Notes under the pieces: model-generated | Told to the model about the DNA's origin: nothing | Seen by the model: the letters and a program-made list of their open reading frames with translations, nothing else | Databases searched by the model: none | In this document: positions 45,602 to 56,195 of the stretch, piece after piece | How positions within the stretch are numbered: position 1 is the first letter of the stretch | Layout: each line of letters starts with the position of its first letter | Program-made: the position numbers and the translations under genes | Assembly: GCF_036226525.1 (NCBI RefSeq) | Contig: NZ_CP108487.1 | Location: forward strand, 7,440,001-7,504,000 | From: Kribbella sp. NBC_01245 | GTDB taxonomy: Bacteria; Actinomycetota; Actinomycetes; Propionibacteriales; Kribbellaceae | DNA: 64,000 nt | Direction: 5' to 3'

Positions 45602-47164
45602 ATGTCCGAGAAGGCCTTCTACGTCACCACCCCGATCTACTACGTCACGGCGCCGCCGCATATCGGCAGCGCCTACACGACGGTGGCCGGGGACGTCCTC
45701 ACCCGCTGGCACGCGCAACGCGGCGAGCGGAAGTGGTACCTGACGGGTACCGACGAGCACGGTGAGAAGGTGATGCGCAGCGCTCAGGCGCAGGGCATGA
45801 GCCCGCAGGAGTGGACCGACAAGTTGGTCGAGGAGTCGTGGAAACCGGCCTGGGCCGACGTCGACATCGACTACGACGACTTCATCCGGACCACCGAGAA
45901 GCGGCACACCGAGCGCGTCCGCGAGTTCTGGCAGACGCTGTACGACAGCGGTGACGTCTACAAGGGTGAGTACGAAGGCCTCTACTGCGTCGGTTGCGAG
46001 GAGTTCAAGCTGCCGACCGATATCAAGGTCGACGAGGACGGCACCAAGCGCTGCGTCATCCACGGCACCGAGCTGGAGATGGTCTCCGAGACCAACTACT
46101 TCTTCCGGCTGTCGAAGTACGGCGACAAGCTGCTCGAGCTGTACGAATCGCAGCCGGACTTCGTCGCGCCGTTGAGCGCGCGCAACGAGGTGATCGCGTT
46201 CGTCAAGCAGGGCCTGCAGGATCTGTCGATCACGCGCTCGACCTTCGACTGGGGCATTCCCGTGCCGTGGGACGAGAAGCACGTGCTGTACGTGTGGATC
46301 GACGCGCTGCTCAACTACGTGTCGGCCGCCGGTTATGGCACGGACCCGGAGCGGTTCGAGGAGCTTTGGCCGGTTGACGTACACCTCGTCGGCAAGGACA
46401 TCCTGCGCTTCCACGCGGTGATCTGGCCCGCCATGCTGATGGCCGCCGGCGTCGCCGTACCGAAGCAGGTCTTCGCGCACGGCTGGCTGCTGGTCGGTGG
46501 CGAGAAGATGAGCAAGTCCAAGCTCACCGCCATCGCGCCGAAGGAGATCACCGACCACTTCGGCTCGGACGCCTTCCGCTACTACTTCCTGCGCACGATC
46601 CAGTTCGGGTCGGACGGGTCGTTCTCGTGGGAGCACCTGAGCGCGGTGTACACCTCCGAACTGGCCAACGGCCTGGGCAACCTGGCCTCCCGGATCGCGG
46701 CGATGGTCGGCAAGTACTTCGACGGCGTACTGCCCGAGTCGGTCGACCACGGCCCGGCCGAGCAGGCGCTGGCGGACCGGCTCGCGACCGAGGCGCGGAT
46801 CGCCGACACCGCGATGGACAAGCTCGAGTTCCACGACGCGCTGGCCTCGATCAACGACCTGGTCGGCGCGGTCAACGGGTACGTCTCCGAGCAGGAGCCG
46901 TGGAAGGTCGCGAAGGACCCGGAGCTCAAGGGCCGGCTCGCGACGATCCTCTACACCTCCGCCGAGGTGCTGCGGGCCGTCGCGGTGCTGCACCACCCGA
47001 CGATGCCGAAGGCCGCGGCCAAGCTGTGGACGTTGCTCGGCGCCGAGGACAAGCTCGGCCCGCTCGCCGACCAGCGCATCCAGACCGTCGGCACGTGGGG
47101 CCAACTCCCCACCGGCGCGGTCCTGGTCAAGGGCGACGCCCTCTTCCCCCGCCTGACCGACTGA
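45602..47164 (+). CDS. metG: Methionyl-tRNA synthetase
   Basis: A 520-residue class Ia synthetase that charges tRNA-Met. PHIGSAYT near residue 19 is the HIGH motif and GEKMSKSKLT near residue 302 is KMSKS. YCVGCEEF with KRCVIHG forms the zinc-knuckle region of the CP insert. The anticodon-binding helices end the protein; there is no C-terminal EMAP extension. Hairpin copy 6 lies 25 nt after the stop. Confidence 0.97.
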   Translation: MSEKAFYVTTPIYYVTAPPHIGSAYTTVAGDVLTRWHAQRGERKWYLTGTDEHGEKVMRSAQAQGMSPQEWTDKLVEESWKPAWADVDIDYDDFIRTTEKRHTERVREFWQTLYDSGDVYKGEYEGLYCVGCEEFKLPTDIKVDEDGTKRCVIHGTELEMVSETNYFFRLSKYGDKLLELYESQPDFVAPLSARNEVIAFVKQGLQDLSITRSTFDWGIPVPWDEKHVLYVWIDALLNYVSAAGYGTDPERFEELWPVDVHLVGKDILRFHAVIWPAMLMAAGVAVPKQVFAHGWLLVGGEKMSKSKLTAIAPKEITDHFGSDAFRYYFLRTIQFGSDGSFSWEHLSAVYTSELANGLGNLASRIAAMVGKYFDGVLPESVDHGPAEQALADRLATEARIADTAMDKLEFHDALASINDLVGAVNGYVSEQEPWKVAKDPELKGRLATILYTSAEVLRAVAVLHHPTMPKAAAKLWTLLGAEDKLGPLADQRIQTVGTWGQLPTGAVLVKGDALFPRLTD

Positions 47165-47183
47165 CAGCTAGGGGTTCTGGCTA

Positions 47184-47290
47184 CCGCCTTTTGCATTCAT
47201 TCGTCGGAATCCGCCCTCTCAGCCACCGCGGACCAGCACAGGTCAGCGGACGGAAGAGGGCGGATTCCGACGAATGAATGCAAAAGGCGG
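47184..47290. repeat. Large hairpin element, copy 6 (inverted orientation)
   Basis: Core arms 47190-47218 and 47256-47284 are exact complements, with six further outer pairs (GCCT with AGGC and more). The 37-nt loop is the reverse complement of the loop of copy 7 (47974) with only three differences, so this copy lies in the opposite orientation. It starts about 20 nt after the metG stop. Confidence 0.95.
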
Positions 47291-47362
47291 CTGTCGTTTT
47301 TGTCCAATCCTCTGCGGGTACCGGACGCCTACGGTCGGGGTAATTCGATACTTGGAGGAACC

Positions 47363-47956
47363 ATGACCAGCGGAAAACTCATGCCCGCCGCCGCCGAGAT
47401 GACCACTCGGGTGGTTGCCGGTGTGACCCCGGAGCAACTCGACGGGCCGACACCTTGCCCCGAGTACGACGTCCGGACCCTGGTGAACCACATCGGCCAC
47501 TGGACCGGCGAACGCGCCGAAAAGGCAGCCCGCAAGCAACCACAGACACCCCTGGATCCGTCGTACGACCCGATCGAGGCGGTCGGCGGCCTCGACAAAT
47601 GGTCCGAGCTGTACGACGACCAGGCGCGCGCCGCCGCCGAGGCCTGGACCGAGCCGTCCGCCTCGGAAGGCGAGACCGGTGTATCGGGTGAGGGCAAGAT
47701 GCCGGCCGGGATGATCGCGGGCATCCTCTTCGCGGAGTACCTCCTGCACGGCTGGGATCTCGCCGTCGCCACCGGTCAGCCCTTCGACCCGGAACCGCCC
47801 CTGGCCGAGGAACTCCTCACCCAAATGAACGCCTTTGCTGACATGGCCCGCGCAGGCGGATCCTTCGGCCCGGCCGTCGAAGTCCCGCCCGACGCCCCAC
47901 CCTTCCACCAGGCCCTAGGCCTAGCCGGCCGCACCCCCACCTGGCAGCCCAGCTAG
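47363..47956 (+). CDS. TIGR03086/DinB-like metal-binding protein
   Basis: A 197-residue four-helix protein of the mycothiol-dependent maleylpyruvate-isomerase/DinB superfamily (TIGR03086 type). LDGPTPCPEYDVRTLVNHIGHW supplies the first conserved His, and EYLLHGWDLAVATGQP the second region. Function is unknown; relatives act with mycothiol. GGAGGA lies 6 nt before ATG 47363. It is inserted between metG and tatD and is flanked by hairpin copies 6 and 7 in inverted orientation. Confidence 0.85.
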   Translation: MTSGKLMPAAAEMTTRVVAGVTPEQLDGPTPCPEYDVRTLVNHIGHWTGERAEKAARKQPQTPLDPSYDPIEAVGGLDKWSELYDDQARAAAEAWTEPSASEGETGVSGEGKMPAGMIAGILFAEYLLHGWDLAVATGQPFDPEPPLAEELLTQMNAFADMARAGGSFGPAVEVPPDAPPFHQALGLAGRTPTWQPS

Positions 47957-47973
47957 CCCTGCCTGCCTGGGGT

Positions 47974-48068
47974 TTTGCATTCATTCGTCGGAATCCGCCC
48001 TCGTCCGTCCGCTGACCTGTACTGGACCGCGGTGGCTGAGAGGGCGGATTCCGACGAATGAATGCAAA
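47974..48068. repeat. Large hairpin element, copy 7
   Basis: Exact 29-nt arms (47974-48002 and 48040-48068) with a 37-nt loop containing CTGACCTGTACTGG. It begins 17 nt after the stop of the TIGR03086-type gene. A single diverged 33-bp-type unit follows at 48081. Confidence 0.95.
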
Positions 48069-48080
48069 GACTTGCGCCGC

Positions 48081-48100
48081 GTCGCAGCGGCCCGATGGAC
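48081..48100 (+). repeat. Single degenerate 33-bp-family unit
   Basis: GTCGCAGCGGCCCGATGGAC differs from the consensus GTCACAAGGGACCGATGAAC at a few positions and follows hairpin copy 7, as the better copies follow other hairpins. Confidence 0.5.
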
Positions 48101-48140
48101 GGAGGGAGAGAGCGCCGGGGAGACGGAATAGGGTGGGGGT

Positions 48141-49055
48141 ATGGGTTTTGAGGGTGCGGAGGTGGAGCGGCCTACGCGGGAGCGGGCTGCGGTGAGTGAG
48201 GACGGGCGGTCGCGGGATCGGACCAGGCCGGCGTTGCCGGATCCGTTGCCGATGAGCGTGGTGGACGCGCATTGCCACCTCGATATCGCGGACGGCGAGG
48301 ACGGTAACTGGCTGGGCGCCGCCGAGGCGATCAAGCTCGCGAAGTCCGTCGGCGTGACGCGGATCGTGCAAGTCGGTTGCGATCTACCCGGCGCGGCCTG
48401 GGCGGTCGAGGCGGCCGCGACGTACAAGGGCGTGATCGCGGGCGTCGCCCTGCACCCGAACGAGGCGCCCAAACACGCCGAGGCGGGCGACCTAGAAGAC
48501 GCGCTGGCGGAGATCGAGCGGCTGGCCAAGAGTTCCGAGCGGGTGCGGGTGATCGGGGAGACCGGGCTGGACTACTTCCGGACCGGGCCCGAGGGACGCG
48601 CCGCGCAGCACGAGTCGTTCGCGGCCCATATCGAGCTGGCCAAACGCCTCGACAAGACCCTGATGATCCACGACCGGGACGCGCACGACGACATCCTGAA
48701 GATCCTCGACCGCGAGGGTGTGCCGGAGCGACTCGTCATGCACTGCTTCTCGGGTGATACCGAGTTCGCCCGCGAGTGCGTCAACCGCGGGGCCTATCTC
48801 AGTTTCGCGGGCGTGGTGACGTTCAAGAACGCGCAGTCGCTGCGGGACGCGCTCGCGGTGACTCCGCTGGACCGGGTGCTCGTCGAGACCGACGCGCCGT
48901 ACCTGACGCCCTCCCCGCACCGCGGCCAGCCCAACGCGTCGTACCTGATCCCGCATACCGTGCGGAAGATGGCGGCCGTACTGAACATCTCCGTCGCCGA
49001 GCTCTGCGCCGCGCTCAACGAGAACGCCGACAAGGTCTTCGGCGGCACCTGGTGA
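48141..49055 (+). CDS. tatD: TatD-family metal-dependent deoxyribonuclease
   Basis: A 304-residue TIM-barrel hydrolase. VDAHCHLD gives the HxH metal ligands. GETGLDYF supplies the bridging Glu, MIHDRDAHDD (His variant region) and VMHCFSGD the further His, and VETDAPYL the Asp. TatD proteins are 3'-5' DNases. The ~40-residue N-terminal tail (RPTRERAAVSEDGRSRD) is often seen in actinobacterial TatD, so ATG 48141 is kept; ATG 48252 is an alternative. It belongs to the metG-tatD-rpfB-ksgA-ispE block. Confidence 0.93.
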   Translation: MGFEGAEVERPTRERAAVSEDGRSRDRTRPALPDPLPMSVVDAHCHLDIADGEDGNWLGAAEAIKLAKSVGVTRIVQVGCDLPGAAWAVEAAATYKGVIAGVALHPNEAPKHAEAGDLEDALAEIERLAKSSERVRVIGETGLDYFRTGPEGRAAQHESFAAHIELAKRLDKTLMIHDRDAHDDILKILDREGVPERLVMHCFSGDTEFARECVNRGAYLSFAGVVTFKNAQSLRDALAVTPLDRVLVETDAPYLTPSPHRGQPNASYLIPHTVRKMAAVLNISVAELCAALNENADKVFGGTW

Positions 49056-49056
49056 C

Positions 49057-49983
49057 GTGACCCAACGCCATCCGACGGTGATCACCGACCAGGAGATCGC
49101 CATCGGGCTCACCCCGGCAAGAGGCGCCTCCTGGATGCGGGAGGCGTTGGTCGACGCGCACCACGGACGCCTCCACACGCCGCCCCGGGTCAGCGCCGAC
49201 CTGGGCGACGGCCGGCTCGTCTTCACCGCGGGCGCTCTCGACGGCGAGTGGTACGGCTTCCGCTCGTACGACTCCTTCGGCCGGGACGCGGGCGACCAGG
49301 TCATCGTCATCCACGACTGGTACGACGGCGCGGTCAAGGCTGTTGCCATTAGCAACGAGCTCGGTCCACGCCGGGTCGGGGCGATCGGCGCGGTCGCGGC
49401 CGACGTACTGGCCAATCCCCTCGCGACCAGCCTCGGCCTGATCGGCAGCGGCGTGCAGGCGCTCGCGCAACTCCAGGCCGTCGCGGCCGTGCGCCGGTTG
49501 ACCGATATCGCGGTGTTCGGACGTGATCCGGTACGACGTGAGGCCTTCTGTGCAAGGGCGAACGCGTTGGGGATCGGCGCCTATCCGGTCGAGTCGGCAC
49601 GTGACGCCGTGGCCGGGAAACAACTGGTGCTGGTGGCAACGAATAGCGCGACGCCCGCGATCGACCCGGCCTGGATCTCCCCGGGCGCGTTCGTCACGAC
49701 GCTCGGGCCGAAGCAGCAAGGGCGCGCCGAATTCGGTCCGGACCTGATCGCCCGGGCGGATCTGGCCGTCACGGACTCCATCGCGCAGACGCATGCGTAC
49801 GATCCGCCGTACGTCCTCGCCGGCACTCCCGAACACCAGCGGCTCGTCAGCCTCGGCGCGATCGTCGCGGGGGAGCGGCCGGGCCGGATCGATCCGGACC
49901 AGGTCGTGGTGTTCTGCTCGGTCGGGCTCGCGGGCACCGAGGCATACCTCTTGAACAGATTGGTCGAGCATGGAGTTCAGTGA
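49057..49983 (+). CDS. Ornithine cyclodeaminase/mu-crystallin family protein
   Basis: A 308-residue NAD(P)-binding enzyme. TSLGLIGSGVQALAQLQAVAAVR is the Rossmann motif, and VLVATNSATPAIDPAWISPGAFVTTLGP is typical of the family. Members deaminate ornithine or act as imine/ketimine reductases or N-(amino acid) dehydrogenases. The substrate is not evident. GTG 49057 starts just after the tatD stop. The nitroreductase gene overlaps its end by 14 nt. The pair is an insertion between tatD and rpfB. Confidence 0.88.
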   Translation: MTQRHPTVITDQEIAIGLTPARGASWMREALVDAHHGRLHTPPRVSADLGDGRLVFTAGALDGEWYGFRSYDSFGRDAGDQVIVIHDWYDGAVKAVAISNELGPRRVGAIGAVAADVLANPLATSLGLIGSGVQALAQLQAVAAVRRLTDIAVFGRDPVRREAFCARANALGIGAYPVESARDAVAGKQLVLVATNSATPAIDPAWISPGAFVTTLGPKQQGRAEFGPDLIARADLAVTDSIAQTHAYDPPYVLAGTPEHQRLVSLGAIVAGERPGRIDPDQVVVFCSVGLAGTEAYLLNRLVEHGVQ

Positions 49984-50578
49984 GGTCGTACGCCGTCGCC
50001 GGATGGTGCGGGATTACGACCCGGACCGGCCCGTACCGCCCGAGATCCTGGACCGGATCCTGGCGAACGGCCTCCGGGCTCCGTCGGCCGGCTTCAGCCA
50101 GGGCTGGGCGTTTCTCGTGCTGGAGAAGCCCGACACGGATCGGTATTGGGCTGTCGCCGCGCCGGACCCGGACCCGAAATACGTCCAGTGGATCGAGGGG
50201 CTTCAGCGGGCGCCGGTGCTGGTTCTGGCGTTCGCGCACAAGGACACCTATCTAGACCGGTACGCCGAGAAGGACAAGGGGCTGACCGATCGCGACGAGT
50301 CCCGCTGGAGTGCGCCGTACTGGTATATCGACACCGGGATGGCCGCGCTGTTGATGCTCCAGACGGTCGTGGATGAGGGGCTCGGCGCGTGCTTCTTCGG
50401 TATGCCGACCGACCGGATTTCCCTTATTCGCAAGGAGTTCGGCGTTCCTGAGGGGTACGACGCGGTGGGCGTGATCTCGATCGGCTACCGTGCGCCCGAT
50501 CGGCCGTCGCCGTCGCTCAAGCGGGGCCGCCGAACTCCCGCGGAAGTGGTGCACCGCGGCCAATGGCGTGAGGGTTGA
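49970..50578 (+). CDS. Nitroreductase-family oxidoreductase
   Basis: A 202-residue FMN-dependent nitroreductase-fold protein (EVVRRRRMVRDYDPDRPVPPEILDRIL, RAPSAGFSQGWAFLVL for FMN phosphate binding, VVDEGLGACFFGMP). It acts as a homodimer on quinones, nitro compounds or thiazolines; the target is unknown. It overlaps the upstream mu-crystallin gene by 14 nt, implying a common transcript. Confidence 0.9.
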   Translation: MEFSEVVRRRRMVRDYDPDRPVPPEILDRILANGLRAPSAGFSQGWAFLVLEKPDTDRYWAVAAPDPDPKYVQWIEGLQRAPVLVLAFAHKDTYLDRYAEKDKGLTDRDESRWSAPYWYIDTGMAALLMLQTVVDEGLGACFFGMPTDRISLIRKEFGVPEGYDAVGVISIGYRAPDRPSPSLKRGRRTPAEVVHRGQWREG

Positions 50579-50600
50579 TATCACTTAATGCAACCGAGCC

Positions 50601-50670
50601 GTTACTGTAATTTCACGCATTCGGCGAGTGGTTTGGCGTTTCGTGACGTTCTTCGTTACTGTCTCGTGAT
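50601..50670 (+). promoter_or_regulatory. OmpR/MtrA-type direct repeats upstream of rpfB
   Basis: CGTGAC (50642), CGTTAC (50654) and CGTGAT (50665) repeat at 12 and 11 nt, one helical turn apart, as expected for an OmpR-type response regulator. GTTACTGT also occurs at 50601 and 50655. MtrA, the essential actinobacterial response regulator, is known to bind GTNAC-like direct repeats and to control rpf genes. The assignment here is inference. Confidence 0.5.
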
Positions 50671-50675
50671 GTTGG

Positions 50676-51915
<1,240 letters not shown>

Positions 51916-51953
51916 TACCCGGCAATTGCGCGACATAAGCGAGACTGGGCGGC

Positions 51954-52859
51954 GTGACCGCTCATGAGACACCCGCATCCGCCGGACCGAGACTGCTCGG
52001 TCCGGCGGATGTGCGTTCGCTGGCCGCACGGCTGGCGCTGCGCCCGACCAAACAGCGTGGCCAGAACTTCGTCATCGACCCGAACTCGGTCCGCCGGATC
52101 GTGCGCGCCGCCGGCCTGGCCGAGACCGGTGAGACCGTGCTCGAGGTCGGGCCCGGGCTGGGCTCGCTGACGCTGGCGCTGCTGGCCGATGGTCACCGGG
52201 TCACCGCTATCGAGATCGACCCGCTGCTCGCCGGGGCACTGCCCGACACGATCGCGACGTACGCCCCGGCGCAGGCCGACCGCCTCACCGTCGTACTGGC
52301 TGATGCGATGACCGTGACGTCCGAGCAGATCGGCGCTCCCGACGCCTGCGTGGCCAACCTGCCGTACAACGTGGCCGTGCCGGTGTTGCTGCATCTCCTG
52401 TCGATCGCGCCGACGATTCGCCATGGGCTGGTGATGGTCCAGTCCGAGGTGGCCGACCGGTTGGCGGCACCGCCTGGCTCACGCACGTACGGCATCCCGT
52501 CCGCGAAGGCCGCTTGGTACGCCGACGTGCGCCGGGCCGGTCCGGTCGGGCGGCAGATCTTCTGGCCCGCCCCGAACGTCGATTCCGGGCTGGTCGGGTT
52601 CGAACGGCGCGAGCCGCCGGCCACCGAGGCCAGCCGCGAAGAGGTCTTCGCCGTGATCGACGCGGCCTTCTCGCAGCGGCGTAAGACCGTGCGTTCGGCG
52701 TTGGCCCGCTGGTGCCCGGATCGCGAGGTGCTGGACGAGGTGCTGCGTGCTGCCGGGGTCGATTCCGGTGCCCGTGGTGAGGTCCTCGGGATCGCCGACT
52801 TCGCCCGGATCGCGGGAGTTCGCGCTCAGATGCCGGGTCCCGATCCGGTCAGCCCCTAA
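51954..52859 (+). CDS. ksgA: 16S rRNA dimethyladenosine transferase
   Basis: A 301-residue RsmA/KsgA enzyme that dimethylates A1518 and A1519 of 16S rRNA. It has [23 protein letters not shown] motif [15 protein letters not shown], ribose contact AIEIDPLLA, the catalytic [11 protein letters not shown] (NLPY), and the C-terminal [19 protein letters not shown] 51954 is 38 nt after rpfB, and ispE follows after 3 nt. Confidence 0.96.
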   Translation: MTAHETPASAGPRLLGPADVRSLAARLALRPTKQRGQNFVIDPNSVRRIVRAAGLAETGETVLEVGPGLGSLTLALLADGHRVTAIEIDPLLAGALPDTIATYAPAQADRLTVVLADAMTVTSEQIGAPDACVANLPYNVAVPVLLHLLSIAPTIRHGLVMVQSEVADRLAAPPGSRTYGIPSAKAAWYADVRRAGPVGRQIFWPAPNVDSGLVGFERREPPATEASREEVFAVIDAAFSQRRKTVRSALARWCPDREVLDEVLRAAGVDSGARGEVLGIADFARIAGVRAQMPGPDPVSP

Positions 52860-52862
52860 TCT

Positions 52863-53795
52863 GTGCCCGTGCCTCCTGCCTCCCAGGTCACCGTCCGGGC
52901 CCCGGCGAAGATCAATCTCGGTCTGTCCGTTGGTGCGCCACGCTCAGACGGCTTCCATCCGCTCGCCACGGTCTACCAGGCCGTCGCGCTGTACGACGAC
53001 GTCACCGCGGTCTCCCGCGAGGATGGCGAGATCACCGTCGAGGTGCTCGGCGACTTCGCGACCGAGGTGCCGGCCGACGACACCAACCTGGCCGTGCGGG
53101 CCGCTCGGCTGCTGCAGTCCGAGTACGACGTTGACGCGGGCGTAGAGCTCACTATCCGCAAGACCATCCCGGTGGCGGGTGGGATGGCTGGAGGCTCTAC
53201 GGACGCTGCCGCCACCCTTGTCGCGTGTAACCGGCTCTGGGGCCTACAACTGGCCTCTGCCGACCTGGAACGGCACGCGGCCACACTGGGCAGCGACGTA
53301 CCGTTCTGCCTGGTCGGACACACAGCACTTGGCCGTGGCCGCGGTGAGCAGGTAACCGAGGTCATGTCGCGCGGGACGTTCCACTGGGTCTTCGCGATCG
53401 CTACAGGCGGTCTATCCACGCCCAAGGTGTACGGCGAGCTGGACCGGCTCAGGCCGCTGCGCCGGGTGGAGCCGCCAGAGGTTGCTCCCGAGCTCCTGTC
53501 GGCCCTCTTGACGGGTGAGCCGGCTGCACTTGCTCCTGCGCTCAGCAATGACCTGCAGGCGGCAGCGTTGTCCCTACGACCTGAGCTGGGGGAGACCCTG
53601 CAGTTCGGTCTGGACAAGGGTGCGCTCGCTGCGATGATCTCTGGCTCTGGACCCACCTGCTTGTTCCTCGCTCCGGACAGTCGCCGGGCAGTGGATCTAG
53701 CAGTTCACCTGGCCGACTCCGGGCTCTGCAGGATGGTCCGGCAGGCCGAAGGACCTGTGCCGGGTGCACGAATCATTCCGGGGCCGGCGCGCTAA
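52863..53795 (+). CDS. ispE: 4-diphosphocytidyl-2-C-methyl-D-erythritol kinase
   Basis: A 310-residue GHMP kinase of the MEP isoprenoid pathway. VRAPAKINLGLSVGAPRSDGFHPL is the substrate region. PVAGGMAGGSTDAAA is the Gly-rich ATP loop, and SGSGPTCLFL the third GHMP motif. GTG 52863 is used; GTG 52869 is also possible. It is followed by an overlapping start (TAATG) of the NB-ARC regulator. Confidence 0.95.
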   Translation: MPVPPASQVTVRAPAKINLGLSVGAPRSDGFHPLATVYQAVALYDDVTAVSREDGEITVEVLGDFATEVPADDTNLAVRAARLLQSEYDVDAGVELTIRKTIPVAGGMAGGSTDAAATLVACNRLWGLQLASADLERHAATLGSDVPFCLVGHTALGRGRGEQVTEVMSRGTFHWVFAIATGGLSTPKVYGELDRLRPLRRVEPPEVAPELLSALLTGEPAALAPALSNDLQAAALSLRPELGETLQFGLDKGALAAMISGSGPTCLFLAPDSRRAVDLAVHLADSGLCRMVRQAEGPVPGARIIPGPAR

Positions 53796-56119
53796 TGCCC
53801 GAGCCCTTCGCAGTGCTGCTGACCCGATGCCGTCGGGAGGCTGGACTGACGCAGGATGAGCTCGCCCATCGCTCTGGTCTGAGCGTCGAAGCCGTCAGCA
53901 CGCTCGAACGTGGCGCCCGGCGCTATCCCCGCCGGGTCACGGTCGAGCAGCTCGCGGCGGCACTCGGCGTACCGGCGGATCCGCTGCTGGAGGCCATCCC
54001 TAGCCGCCGGGCCATGCCTGTCGTCGCGCCGCCGGACGTGCCTCGGCAACTGCCTATGGCGGTCAGTGACTTCACTGGCCGGACTGAGGATGTCTCGCGC
54101 CTCACGGACTTGTTGTCGTCCAGGCGAGGGCCGGTGGTCGTCGCGGTTACTGGCATGGGCGGAATCGGCAAGACCACGCTCGCGATCGAGGTCGCGCAGG
54201 CGGTCGCGGACGACTACCCAGACGGACATCTCTGGCTCGACCTGCGCGGCCAGTCGCCGATCGAACCGCTGTCGCCGCTTGACGCGCTGGGGCAGTTGCT
54301 GCGCGGTTTGGCCACTCCCTCGGACAAAATCCCGGCGGAGACCGGACTGGCCGCGGCAAGGTTCCGCTCGCTCTTGCACGACCGGCGGGTTCTGCTCGTC
54401 TTGGACAACGCGGCGAACGTTGCGCAGGTGCTACCTCTGCTACCAGCCGGTCCAGGCTGTGCCGTCGTCATCACTAGCCGCCATACGATGACCGGTCTGG
54501 CCGGGGCTCACCAACTGCCGCTAGGCCTGCTGGCGCCCGACGAGGCCGAGGGCCTCTTGCGATCAATGGTCGGGCCAGCCCGGCTAGAGGCCGAACCGGC
54601 CGCCGTAGCCGACTTGATCGAAGCTAGCGGGCTACTGCCGCTGGCTGTTCGGTTGGCCGGCGCGCGGCTTGCCGATCGGCCCAGCTGGCCCGTGGCCTAC
54701 TTGGTCCAGCGGTTGAAGGCATCCCGGCTCGACGTCCTCGATGGGGCTGATGCCGGCATCCGAGCCGCCTTCGCAGTGTCGATCGATCAGCTCGCCAAGA
54801 GCTCTTCGGAGAGCGACCGGGCTGCGGCGGAGGCTTTCGCTAAGCTTGGCGCCTTCGATGGTCCAGACCTGTCGGGGCTGGTGGCAGGCGCCATGCTCGG
54901 GGTAGAGCCGTATGAGGCTGAGCGTCTGCTTGAGCGGTTGGCCGACCTACACCTGGTCGAACCGACTGCCGACGGGCGATACCGCTTCCACGACCTACTA
55001 CGGGTCTACGCGCGCGAGCTCGGCGTACAGCCTGATGTGGAAGGTCTGACGGCTCTATTCAATGCAGTGGCGTGGCGGGCGTGCACACTGAACCGCCCGA
55101 CCAGTGCGCGCCTGGCTTGGGCCGATGGACGCTGGGCCGGGGACGCACCTGAGCTGGGCGATCTCGTCACGACCCTCGATTGGCTGGAGGCCGAACATGC
55201 GAACCTGGTCGCGGCCGCTCTGCAGGGCACGCCTTCGGTGCTGCCGCTGGCGGTCGGCCTGGCGCAGTTCGGGATGTCGCGCGGCTACTGGCTGGATCAC
55301 TTCCGCATTTGCGAGATCGGCCTGCGGGTCGCGATCGAGATGGGCGACCGGATGGCGGAGGGGTTCGTGCGCAATGACCTCGGCCTGGTCCGGGTCGATC
55401 TCGTCCCGGCCGGCCTGAGTTCGTTCGAACGGGCGCTGGACGAATTCCGCGAGGCACTACGGGTCTTCGAGCAGGTCGGCTCGGCTGGGGGGATCGGACA
55501 GAGCCTGGTCAACCTCAGCTATGGCCTCGAGGCGGCCGGGCATCCCACCGACGCCGTGCGCTACGGCGAACGCGGTGTCGAGCACGCCCATCAGGTGGGC
55601 GACCGCCATGGCGAAACCTGGGCCCGGATCAATCTCGCCCGGATCTACGGCGGGGTCGGGCGCCACCAGGCCGAAGTGGCCGAGTACACCCAAGCGCTCA
55701 GCCTCAGCGAAAGTGACGGCTCTACGTTGGCCGCGCTGCTCGGCCGGGGTGCGGCGTACCGGGGCCGAGGCGACTACGCCGCCGCCGAGCGGGACCTGCG
55801 CCAGTGCGCGGAGATCGCGGACCGCCTCGGGCATCGCGGCAGCCAGGCCCGGGCCCGCGCTGAAGTCGGCCGGCTGGCGCAACTGCGCGGCGACCATGAG
55901 ACGGCCCTGCGCGAGCTGACCGCGGCGCTGGAACTGGCCCGCCGGTACGACGATCGCGGTGGCGAGGCCTCGACCCGTCATGGCCTGGGCCTGTCGCTGC
56001 TGGCGCTCGATCGCGAGCCGGAGGCCCGGGCGGAGCTGGCGGCGGCGCGGGCGATCTACGAGGTGACGGGCGAGATCGAGCTGGCCGCCGAGATGGACCG
56101 GATAATTCGCGAGCACTGA
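53795..56119 (+). CDS. XRE-HTH / NB-ARC ATPase / TPR regulator
   Basis: A 774-residue STAND-type protein. The N-terminal XRE helix-turn-helix spans residues ~5-62 (RREAGLTQDELAHRSGLSVEAVSTLERG). An NB-ARC ATPase has Walker A GMGGIGKTTLAIEV near 118 and Walker B RVLLVLDNAANVAQVL near 200. The C-terminal ~350 residues are tetratricopeptide-like helical repeats. Such proteins couple ligand-triggered ATP-dependent assembly to transcription. It starts within the ispE stop codon, so it is coupled to the core operon, an insertion compared with other actinobacteria. Confidence 0.9.
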   Translation: MPEPFAVLLTRCRREAGLTQDELAHRSGLSVEAVSTLERGARRYPRRVTVEQLAAALGVPADPLLEAIPSRRAMPVVAPPDVPRQLPMAVSDFTGRTEDVSRLTDLLSSRRGPVVVAVTGMGGIGKTTLAIEVAQAVADDYPDGHLWLDLRGQSPIEPLSPLDALGQLLRGLATPSDKIPAETGLAAARFRSLLHDRRVLLVLDNAANVAQVLPLLPAGPGCAVVITSRHTMTGLAGAHQLPLGLLAPDEAEGLLRSMVGPARLEAEPAAVADLIEASGLLPLAVRLAGARLADRPSWPVAYLVQRLKASRLDVLDGADAGIRAAFAVSIDQLAKSSSESDRAAAEAFAKLGAFDGPDLSGLVAGAMLGVEPYEAERLLERLADLHLVEPTADGRYRFHDLLRVYARELGVQPDVEGLTALFNAVAWRACTLNRPTSARLAWADGRWAGDAPELGDLVTTLDWLEAEHANLVAAALQGTPSVLPLAVGLAQFGMSRGYWLDHFRICEIGLRVAIEMGDRMAEGFVRNDLGLVRVDLVPAGLSSFERALDEFREALRVFEQVGSAGGIGQSLVNLSYGLEAAGHPTDAVRYGERGVEHAHQVGDRHGETWARINLARIYGGVGRHQAEVAEYTQALSLSESDGSTLAALLGRGAAYRGRGDYAAAERDLRQCAEIADRLGHRGSQARARAEVGRLAQLRGDHETALRELTAALELARRYDDRGGEASTRHGLGLSLLALDREPEARAELAAARAIYEVTGEIELAAEMDRIIREH

Positions 56120-56195
56120 CGGCGATTCGGCGGTACCGTCAGCGTGTTCATCGAGTGTGAACGTGTGTGAATCGTGGATGTGAGAGGAGTCGGGG

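Noticed and set aside
45548-47104. Minus-strand 518-codon frame opposite metG
   Set aside because: Complete overlap with metG, no recognisable fold and skewed composition.
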